A stretch of DNA of 64,000 nt, from contig NW_005178470.1 in NCBI RefSeq assembly GCF_000341285.1, positions 179,358-243,357 on the forward strand. The letters are read 5' to 3'. A program made the position numbers and the translations under genes. Below the pieces are notes generated by a model, which did not search any database, had not been told where the DNA came from, and saw only the letters and a program-made list of their open reading frames with translations. This document shows, one piece after another, positions 55,892 through 64,000 of the stretch. This DNA comes from Galdieria sulphuraria (lineage: Eukaryota; Rhodophyta; Bangiophyceae; Galdieriales; Galdieriaceae). Within the stretch, counting starts at the first letter, position 1; each line of letters opens with the position of its first letter.

Positions 55892-57274
55892 CTAGTTAGA
55901 AATGGGACACCAAGCTTCTAATATATGACAAGTGAACTCCCTATAAGAACATAAAGTAGGACTGTGAAATGTATCACATTCTCCAGATGAACCACTGACA
56001 AAGTCTGAATCGATCCATATAGCAAAATGCTTACCACCCCCTATAGCTAGGAAATCCATACTGCTTAGTTGAAAGGAATGATTTTCGGAAGACCATCGAT
56101 AAACATGATATTCTGGAGATAGAGTAAATACAAAACATTCTCCAGTGCCATAATAGTGTAAGCAAGGCTTCCAAGGCTGTGATGCATAACAACCAAAGCA
56201 ATCACCGTCCGTATTCTTGATAAGAAGCAATGTAGGACTTTTCTCCGATACTCGACTATAAAAAGTGTGAATGCTAATTCCATGATCATTGGTCGAATAC
56301 AGAAGACTCCAATCGCAGTTCTGATAACGTCTAGGCATACATAAAGAGAGCAATATCAAATCATTGGAACGAAGAATGGCAGAATTCTGCAACAATTTTG
56401 GAGTAAAATGAGATAATGAATTGCCAGTTTGCAAAGTTCTGAAGCGCGAATGCAATTGTTGCGTTGAAAAGTATAAAGATTCCATAGGGCTTTGTAAACC
56501 TACAAAAGTTATATCTTGTTTTTCACAAACATGAATAAAACCCAATGGCACAGAAATATTGGCGTCTTTCAGCACTCGTTTGGAAAAGGATAACTCTGGA
56601 ATATCCTTCAGCCTTTTCTCCAATGATACTTTGGCAATTTCTTTCTCACTTTGAAAGACAACTTCTGAATCTAAGGGCCTAAATACAAGCAAATCATGGC
56701 ATAGTGAAAGAGTTCCTTGCACTCCTTGGTCTTGTCCTTGATTGCTTGTTCTTAAAACGTCAACAGTTATTTCGTTAGAAAACATTTCCTTTTCCAAAGA
56801 GGTTTCTTTTTCTTCTGAAACGGACTCAAACGAGCTACGTTCCGGTTGTATATCTTCCCTGCTTTTCTTCTTCACAGGTTTCTTCTTGTTCCAGAAATGA
56901 GAACCCATAAAATTTTCGTGTTCAGCGTTTTGTGAAGTCTTGTTGAACAAACTTATTCCAACATTTGGACTCTTCCGCTCGGAAGAGTCTTCAGTTTGCA
57001 CGAATCCAGAAGTTTGCAGTTTTCCTTGAAGATTTTGTAGATTTCTCAATTGCAGCGAGAGAGACTCATTTTCAAAACGCAATTGTGCCAATTCCACTTT
57101 CAAAGCAGCTATTTGACTTTCCCAACCTTCTTTCCAGTAGCCAGAAGAATTCGTTGGCTTGTCTTGTCCAGTTACAGTTACCGAACGGTCTATGTCGTTC
57201 ACATTCAAAGACTCCTGACTTGCTTTGTTCACAAAGTTTGCTTCCTCAGAAAGTTGTTGTTGGGAAACTTGCAT
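55892..57274 (-). CDS. TLDc-domain protein (OXR1/TBC1D24 type) with N-terminal coiled coil
   Basis: The C-terminal 200 residues are a TLDc domain: a start near LILLSLCMPRRYQNCDWSLLYS, the GISIHTFYSRVSEKSPTLLLIKN core, FGCYASQPWKP, YGTGECFVFTL and IGGGKHFAIWIDSD. TLDc proteins bind the V-ATPase and protect against oxidative stress. Before it lies a region with possible GRAM-like strands (LSLCHDLLVFRP) and an N-terminal coiled coil (IAALKVELAQLRFENES). 460 aa, intronless, ATG 57274. The domain order recalls OXR1/NCOA7 without the LysM domain. Confidence 0.88.
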   Translation of the reverse strand: MQVSQQQLSEEANFVNKASQESLNVNDIDRSVTVTGQDKPTNSSGYWKEGWESQIAALKVELAQLRFENESLSLQLRNLQNLQGKLQTSGFVQTEDSSERKSPNVGISLFNKTSQNAEHENFMGSHFWNKKKPVKKKSREDIQPERSSFESVSEEKETSLEKEMFSNEITVDVLRTSNQGQDQGVQGTLSLCHDLLVFRPLDSEVVFQSEKEIAKVSLEKRLKDIPELSFSKRVLKDANISVPLGFIHVCEKQDITFVGLQSPMESLYFSTQQLHSRFRTLQTGNSLSHFTPKLLQNSAILRSNDLILLSLCMPRRYQNCDWSLLYSTNDHGISIHTFYSRVSEKSPTLLLIKNTDGDCFGCYASQPWKPCLHYYGTGECFVFTLSPEYHVYRWSSENHSFQLSSMDFLAIGGGKHFAIWIDSDFVSGSSGECDTFHSPTLCSYREFTCHILEAWCPISN

Positions 57275-57407
57275 TTCACCAGTCTACTTTCTAACACAAC
57301 TGGTGAGTTTGCAATCTCAAGAAATCATCATTTGCCAATTCATTTGTGCGTTGTGGTGTCGCGTGTCTCACACTGTTCAAAGAGCTTAAAGGCACCAAGT
57401 ATTTGAT

Positions 57408-58346
57408 ATGGATGTTTTAGGAGTTGTGGCCCGAATGAATACAGTTTCAGAAGATTTTCTTGTTTATTGGGTTAATAGTCATGTGCTGGACCCTTTACTT
57501 TCTACCCAAACAGCTCCCGAGGCCATCCCTTTGTGGAGACGTTCACTTGTTACTTGGTTTCTTGTATACTTTGGTTCAATATTTATCTATTACTTTTTTG
57601 GTTGGATTGATTATTACTTTATCTTCCTTCGTAACGAAAAACGTAAGAACCCTCGTTTTCGTGTGAACAACAATATATTGTGGAAGGAAATATGGATGAG
57701 CACTTGGAGTTTGTTTGTTATGTCAGCGTTCACAACTCCTATGGAAGTATTGGTACAATTGGTACGTTATATTGTTTTGGTTTTATAATTTGTTCTTGTC
57801 TGACTTTTAGATAACTATATTGAGGGTTACTCAAAAGTCTATCACCGTGTCGAAGACTATGGTTGGTTTTATCTAATTATATCTCCGTTTTTGTTTGTAT
57901 TTTTCTCAGACACTCTTATTTACTTTATTCATTTGGGACTTCATCATCGACTTGTCTACAAACATCTTCACAAGCCACATCATAGTTTTATAGACACAAC
58001 TCCTTTTGCTGCTTTTGCATTTCACCCTATTGATGGTTTTCTTCAAGGAGTTCCATATCAATTATATGTATTTTGTTTACCAATACATGCAAGTCTTCAT
58101 TTAGTAAGCTTAACAGTGGTAGGAGTGTGGACCATTAATATTCATGACAGAGTTACTCTTCATATTCCTGGTGTGAATGGAGCAGGACATCATCGTGTTC
58201 ATCACAAGACCTTTAAAAGTAATTATGGACAATATACCGTCTTTTGGGACAAAGTATTTGGAACTTTTAAAGATCCCATGGAATGGATGCATCAAGGTGC
58301 TTGGGAAGATAGAGAAGAAGACGTATATGGTAAAAAATATCTTTAG
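57408..58346 (+). CDS. ERG3: C-5 sterol desaturase (ERG3/SC5D)
   Basis: ER membrane enzyme that makes the C5-C6 double bond of sterols. The fatty-acid hydroxylase fold shows the three histidine boxes HLGLHHR, HKPHH and HHRVHH, and the conserved NAGYSKVYHRVEDYGWFY-like segment (here GYSKVYHRVEDYG) just after a short intron (donor GTACGT at about 57762). Hydrophobic segments lie at WFLVYFGSIFIYYFF and FLFVFFSDTLIYFIH. About 290 aa in two exons. The first box has Leu where most have Arg (HRGLHH in others). Confidence 0.93.
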
Positions 58347-58528
58347 AAATGGAGTGGATATCTATGACGATGATTTTTATCTATTTGTATCAAATATGAA
58401 TTTTGTTATTGTAAGGTTTTATTATTCCGATAAATAATGTATCAAGTGCAATGTGGTTCATTTTCCTTTTCTTTTCTTTGGTTAAATCGTTCTATTCATT
58501 TTTCTTTGTTTACTTTTTGCTTTGGATT

Positions 58529-58765
58529 ATGACAACATCAGCAGCTCGCAAGAGAGTTGTAGCTTCTGAAAAATTTGAAGATAAAGTAGTAAAGAAGAAC
58601 ATAGGCCAAAACAAAGACAAGAAAAAGTCTATATGGTCATCCATTCCTGTGAGTCCTGTAACGTTGGGTTTCATTTTGTTTGTTGTTGTTGGTAGCAGTT
58701 TCCTTCCCATCATACGAGCTGCCTTTGGTAGGAAATTGGGTATTGAAGCAGCACCAGAGTTGTAG
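58529..58765 (+). CDS. RAMP4/SERP1-like ER protein
   Basis: Small tail-anchored ER protein associated with the Sec61 translocon. A basic, Lys-rich cytosolic part (SEKFEDKVVKKNIGQNKDKKKS) is followed by one C-terminal membrane segment (LGFILFVVVGSSFLPIIRA), the layout of RAMP4/YSY6. 78 aa from ATG 58529. An in-frame ATG at 58451 would add a hydrophobic 26-residue stretch that is not typical; the shorter form is preferred. Confidence 0.75.
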   Translation: MTTSAARKRVVASEKFEDKVVKKNIGQNKDKKKSIWSSIPVSPVTLGFILFVVVGSSFLPIIRAAFGRKLGIEAAPEL

Positions 58766-58961
58766 ACGTTTATGGTTTGTCGTTGTCTTCCATGTTTTGA
58801 CAGAGGCTATAACACTGTCTATGGATAGGGTGCCATCAGCAACGTAAAAACTATTTTCTTTATTGGCGCAACTTGTCTCAAAAATAAAACACTGTTGTTA
58901 TTATAGCATCAAGAAATATATATTCATTAAGACATATTGAGTAGTCACTAGGACGTTGACT

Positions 58962-59774
58962 TCAAATGAGCTTCTTCTGACGGAAAAAGTTACGCAAATA
59001 ATATACAAGATAAGCACCCGCAGCTGTCATCATAGTTATGGACAAAACACTATACCAAACAACCCTTGAGTTGGTATTCTCGTTGGTTTCTTTCATATGT
59101 GCTTCACGGGTTCTTACATTTTCTAGTTCAACAACGATCTGACCAAACTGCTCTTCCATACGACGTAAGGCAGCTTCTAAGCTGTTTAAGTGTTGTACTT
59201 TGGCAATATCCGTAAACCCCGATGATACAAAATCAGTTTGTACGTTCAATATTATCTTTCTCTTTGGGGGAGGTGAACCAGAAGGAGGACGAAGAGGAGT
59301 TGTTTCAAAACAAAAGTGATAACTTGCAGGAGGCCAATGGATATCATTAGTTGCAAACCCAGTTTCTTCAGAAACCACGTGTTGTGGAGTAGTGAAACCA
59401 AAGGATTGCTTATCTATATTCTTCTGTTGAACTATAATCTCCCCTTGCGGTCCTCTAATCTAGAACAACTTCAAGCTCAATATGGATTTGACACTTTGAC
59501 AACTTACCAACAAATCTACAGACATTGATCCTTCTGCACCAACTACGAGACACTCACCAAATACCTAATAGAGTCTTCATTTAGAACCAAGAACATCAAG
59601 TCACTTGCATTATGTCTCCGATACCTTTGTATTAGAAGTAATCTCTTCCGAGAAACAACGTTTGGTTCCCGCGTTCATATAAAACTGAATGGAGTGACAA
59701 TATTCAAACAAGTTACTTATAACCAACAAATAAAGAAGTAAACTCCAACACATTCCAAAAGTACCCCGACTCAT
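58962..59774 (-). CDS. p24/TMED family cargo receptor (EMP24/GP25L)
   Basis: Type I membrane protein of COPI/COPII vesicles. A signal peptide (MSRGTFGMCWSLLLYLLVI) is followed by the GOLD domain (KRCFSEEIT, VFGECLVVG, WPPASYHFCFE). A coiled coil comes next (LEAALRRMEEQFGQIVVELE), then a membrane segment (VLSITMMTAAGAYLVYYL) and a tail RNFFRQKKLI. The tail has the FF motif for COPII and a Lys-Lys pair near the end for COPI. Three exons with introns of about 45-70 nt; ATG 59774. Confidence 0.93.
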
Positions 59775-59883
59775 CTTTACCAAAAGGAATAGATTAGTTG
59801 AACAATTTTCTCGGAATTTTATATATCAACGACATTCGATATAATAATACATATGAAGCTTAATCTACAAAACACGGATTATT

Positions 59884-62800
59884 TCATTCAGAGACATTAT
59901 GCAACAGATATTGGGACCATTCTCGAAGTGTACCTATGGGTAACAATCCATCTCGATAGGTAAAGGCAATGTTGCCTCTTGACTGTTGACGTAGTTGTTC
60001 CAATCCTTCTAAAAATGTTGCAGCTTCTAAAGTGTCTTCTGCATATCTTTCTGCGTCAATCATATTATCCCATAAGTGAGGTGATAAGGTTGGGGGTAAC
60101 AGAGCTGGAGGAGCTTCTCTATAGGAATAGAATTGTTTGGACACTTTTCCAAATACAGTTTGAGTACTAGTTGAGGAGTTGCCATTATAAGGCTCCTTTG
60201 TCAAAGATGCCCATTTTTCAACAAGATAATGAAGCACTGGATCATTCTTGTCCAATAAGTTTGTCGCATATCTTGCCATCACAATTCCCTTACTTTCTAA
60301 AACAGAAGAATCAGATGACACCTGCTTCATGAGCTGTTCTGCAAGTTCTTCTGATAGACACATAAGACATACTTGAATATTTCGATACATTCCTTTTTCA
60401 CGTCTTCTCACAAAGTTATCCAACATCTTGGATACCAAGGGTGAAAGCTGTTCATCTCGGATAAAGAACTTGCGACAAAAATAAATCCACAGCTCTATCG
60501 AATATATCCATTGCTTCTCTAACATAGCTCGATATCCTTCTTCACAAACTTTTGTGGCTCTAAAGGCTATTCGATAGGCTATCATACTTGAATCAAGTCT
60601 TTCTGCAAAGGAGTGACACGTGTCCTTATTCGAAAATAAAGCAATAACCGTTCGAGTCGAGTAATGATCATCCGTATGTCCATTTTGTAACCAATCAGAA
60701 TCCTTCATTTGGCTCAATAACCTTTCCATTTGCAAAATTGTCGACAAAGAGTTGGAAGCTTCCAAAGAATTTCCATTGTGGTTATTTCTCTTATGATGCA
60801 ATCGTTGAATATCGTGCAATAAACTTGTTGTTGCTTCTGAATAGTTTGCATAAGAGACTGCCAAGTTCAGGAAGATAGCCAAATCATATTGTTCTGTTGC
60901 TAAGCAAAAATTGGGAAGAAGTGACAAGCAATATCTAAAACTATAATCGGAATCTTTGATTTGCTTAAATGAAGTCTTCATTGCCTCTTGTGCCTGTTGA
61001 ATCAGTTCCTGCACTCTTTGCTTCCATTCTTGCTCACTCTTTTTCCAATCATAACGATTCAATTCATTCATGAAAGCGTCGTTTTCCTTTTTGATTTGTT
61101 CCAAAATTTCGGGAGGAAGCAACTCATAAGCCTCTTTCCTAATTTCATAATACCATTTACAGTCCATCGAGATCTGACCATCAATAGAGGAACTTTGAGA
61201 GTCTCTTGAATGACGAAAAGACTCTACCAAATAGTCATCAATATAAATGATTCCATAAGCTGACGCAAATTTGTTTCCACCAACAGAATCTAATAAAACT
61301 TGATCCCAAGAGACTGCATTCACTACAACATCATTATACATATACCACTGATCAGCAAACCAATCTTTGATAAAAGTCCAATAATGGCCACTGTCTGGAG
61401 CTCCATCTATGAACGAATACAACAAGAAAAGCATAAAAACTTAAATACTGCAAATAAACAGACATCAAGTCTTTGTTCTTCTTCTAAAAGTTGTTCCTTT
61501 TTGTTTACAAGTCTTTTCTCCAAAGCAAGTTCCTTTTCATTCAGCTTTTTCAAAATAGAAAGACAACTTTCTAATTCTTGTTGAGAAACGTCAAAATCAT
61601 TTTCATTCATTTCTGAAAGATAACGCAATCGTTGAATTACTCTGTTCAATGCACTGGAAAACTTTAAAGTTTCCATAAAAGGAAATGTTTGCTGCTCACT
61701 TTCGTTTAAAAAGCCAAACCATCGCTGTTCATTCAACTTCTTTATCGTCTCCTGAAATTGCTGTCTCAAGAATTCTGACTTTCTTCGAAGTTCTTCTGCA
61801 GCCTCCTTTTGATGTTCCAAATAATGACTCATTTTCAAAGAACCTGGAAAATGAAACGAATCGTGAACCTTTTCTGGCGTCAATGTCTCCTTATTGAATC
61901 GAACTCGTTGTAAATAGATGGTTACTACCGGAGCAATATGAACAAACCACAATCTTTGATAGGCTGGAATGCTGCTTGACTGAGTCCAATCTACAAAATC
62001 ACCCTTGTTGACATAAGGAGATCGGAAAAACTCTATAGAATCTGTCATGGAATGAGGCAATTGCTTCACAACATCGGACTCTTTATCGATATGAAATTCT
62101 ATCTCAGAACATGTCAACTCATCCAATCCTCGATAAAGATTTCTTTCATCTCCAGATGGAGTAGTTGCATCGATAATAACTGAGTTGGTTTCGTGAGTTT
62201 GTTCCGCAACTTTGATAGTCTTTCGTTCTTCATCTAAAGCTCGAAAATCTACAAATATTTCTTGCTTCAACTGCGATGTAAATGTATTCTTCACAATATT
62301 ATCGAATGATGACTGGATAGAGTCTTCACAACTTTTATGAGAGCCAACTATTTGTTCTACATGAGAATTAGTTTCCATATTCTTCTTAGAATCATTGAGC
62401 TTTCTCTCAAGTAGTTGAGTTGCTGAAACTCCCATTTCTAACAATTCTAAAAAGATTTGATTGAATTCTGAAGCATCTTGTTGACCACCTATTTGTAAGC
62501 CATATTTAGTATCACTCTTTAAGGTCTCAATGAGTCGTTGAGGATCTAAATATTTTTCTTCACTCAATGCCATTCTTCCAAATAGATTTTGTAACTCAAC
62601 AACAAAGTCAACTGCATTACGGAGCTGAACAAGTGAACAACCTCCTTGCTCATCTTCCAAAAGTTGTGAATGGTTCTCAGCCTCTTTCATAAGTTGCTCA
62701 AATTCTTCGTGTTTAAAAGAAAATACTGCCTTCCGAATAGCTGGAAGTGTAAAATATACTTGTAACAGAGAGTTGACATAGCAAATATTGGCAACATTCC

Positions 62801-63404
62801 TTAAACCAACGGGAGCAAAAGGTGAACTTCGCTTACGTCTCGAAGGATCGAAAGGCTCAGATACCGAATACGCATGATGAGGATCACTTGTCATTAGAGA
62901 CTCTTCGATGGCTCTTTGAGTGTCTTTGTCTTCCAAGTTTGATGGCTGTCTTTCTTCTGGAGGACTCGTTTCGCGCTTACTAATGGCTAGAGCTTTGGTT
63001 AGGTCATTCTCAGAAGGTTTCTTTTCTTTACTCAACCCATTCGTTGGAAAACCTGAATGGCTTGAACGTTTATTTCCTTCACTTGACTTTTTCTTTCCGT
63101 TGGACAAACTTGACGTGCCTGCAAAGAAGAGAAGGGATGGTCCTTCTGTATGATCTTCACCATATTCACGAATAGAAGTTTGTTGTGGACCATGATTGGT
63201 ACCTTTACTTTTCTTAGTTTGAGTGGTTCCCAAGTTGACTGTTCCCGCTATTCTTTGAATAGTACTTTTGTTGGTACTTGACTTGTGTTCGAAAAGAAAG
63301 TTTACTGCTTCGTCAACGGTGCTACAACCAGCTGCTTCAGCTCTATCAACGTCTTGTTTTGAAAAGCCCATTTCAGTCAAGTGAGTTTGTAGTGAGGCGT
63401 TCAT
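59884..63404 (-). CDS. Ubiquitin-specific protease, USP25/28-like, 1155 aa
   Basis: Two exons (63404-61460 and 61406-59884) joined by a 53-nt intron, phase 1, total 1156 codons. N-terminal UBA-like domain (LTEMGFSKQDVDRAEAA), then Ub-interacting motif-like EDKDTQRAIEESL, then the peptidase: Cys box GLRNVANICYVNSLLQVYF and His box APDSGHYWTFIKDW, with the finger region between. The C-terminal half is helical. The order UBA, UIM, USP and helical tail is that of USP25/28, which cleave ubiquitin chains. In the Cys box GNT is replaced by ANI, but the catalytic Cys, His and Asn/Asp regions remain. Confidence 0.85.
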
Positions 63405-63614
63405 CTTTTTCAAGGTTTCCTTTAAGACGACATAAATAAATGACAAGCCACTTTTTGTGACAATATTGAATCTGAAATACTCGTAATCATCATCATGTTC
63501 AACAATGTGAAACTTTATACCAAGTTAATGAAAAGTATTTGGTATTCATTCCTTTTAGTAGTCTTCATATTTCTTAAAAAGTAGAATTGGCATATGGCTT
63601 TGAAATATATTTCG

Positions 63615-64000
63615 CTATTGGGAGAACGACCGCTCTCCTAAGATACGCTTGTTTCTATTGCGACGATGCTTATCATCTGATTCAAAGTGCGAATCTTCAT
63701 AAGAAGATAATGGCTGTTGAAAGAATAACGGGTCATACTGGAAATAGAAGAGAGAATATTAAATTGTAAAGCTCTATCAGCAATGCACTTACATTCTTCA
63801 CTTGATTAACCAATTCCTTTGGTAAAGAGTGGATATTTTTGAGTTTCTTACTCACAAGATAACTTGTACATTTGCCTTTACCATACCAAGAAGGACAATC
63901 TCCATAACGAACCCAAGACAGAATAGGACTCATGAACAATCTACTCAAAAAATGAGTATAATGATACAAGTCTATAACGTTCAACTTTCAATCCCATCGC
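63615..64000 (-). CDS. Partial unknown gene, last exons
   Basis: The 3' end of a minus-strand gene that continues past the window. One exon reads MSPILSWVRYGDCPSWYGKGKC and then, across an intron with donor GTAAGT and acceptor TTTCCAG, YDPLFFQQPLSSYEDSHFES with a basic tail ending at TAG 63615. Composition is ordinary coding, and a CxxW..C feature could be a zinc site. Another splice before MSPILSW may join an upstream exon beginning MGLKVERYRLVSLY near the window edge. I do not recognise the family. Confidence 0.5.

Noticed and set aside
58451-58528. N-terminal extension of the RAMP4-like protein
   Set aside because: It adds a Phe-rich hydrophobic stretch not found in the family; the later ATG is a better start.

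Overview
The window reads as nuclear DNA of a compact, intron-bearing unicellular alga, most likely a cyanidialean red alga of the Galdieria type (inference). The sequence shows AT-rich DNA, many spliceosomal introns of only about 43-55 nt with GT-AG ends, very short intergenic spacers (9-50 bp in several places), and nucleus-encoded proteins that belong in a plastid: a thylakoid-type signal peptidase I, an FtsH protease, protoporphyrinogen oxidase and a BFN/UVR protein. There are also mitochondrial and ER proteins (mL49, RAMP4, p24, C-5 sterol desaturase). I see no retrovirus-like, Polinton or DNA-transposon copy, no CRISPR array, no rRNA and no convincing tRNA. One assembly gap (351 N) lies inside panC.

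Layout. 0-14 kb: BFN/UVR protein, then a minus-strand series of Tousled-like kinase, a three-exon FUSC/ALMT-like membrane protein, an LKB1/STK11-type kinase, mitochondrial ribosomal protein mL49, NF-YA and a WD40 protein. 14-20.6 kb: a GT31-type glycosyltransferase, pantothenate synthetase and an ABC transporter-like protein whose ATPase motifs are lost. 21-36 kb: two-domain glyoxalase I, signal peptidase I, a DUF900 alpha/beta hydrolase with an N-terminal membrane region, RNF10, a small unknown gene, the proteasome chaperone PSMD5, an extended-synaptotagmin-like SMP/C2 protein, a HAD phosphatase and a DUF1992/DNAJC28-like protein. 36-49 kb: protoporphyrinogen oxidase, a new multi-exon candidate gene, a PPR protein, a GT61 glycosyltransferase, eIF3j, a divergent actin, PEX11 and FtsH. 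49-64 kb: another small multi-exon candidate, a Ser/Gly-rich secreted protein, a CS-domain coiled-coil protein, SLX1, a citramalate synthase-type enzyme, a TLDc protein, C-5 sterol desaturase, RAMP4, p24, a USP25/28-like deubiquitinase and a partial unknown gene.

The genes do not form an operon-like system. They are ordinary housekeeping genes, with loose groupings for proteostasis (RNF10, PSMD5, USP, FtsH), the ER/secretory route (p24, RAMP4, SMP/C2, ERG3) and plastid biosynthesis (panC, PPOX, citramalate synthase). The most unusual items are the ATPase-dead ABC protein with possible extra downstream exons, the true LKB1-type kinase, a divergent actin with a lost C-terminus, a bacterial-type citramalate synthase, and three or four small split genes in stretches that otherwise look empty. 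Exon joins were read by eye from GT-AG sites and reading frame; none is confirmed by transcripts.
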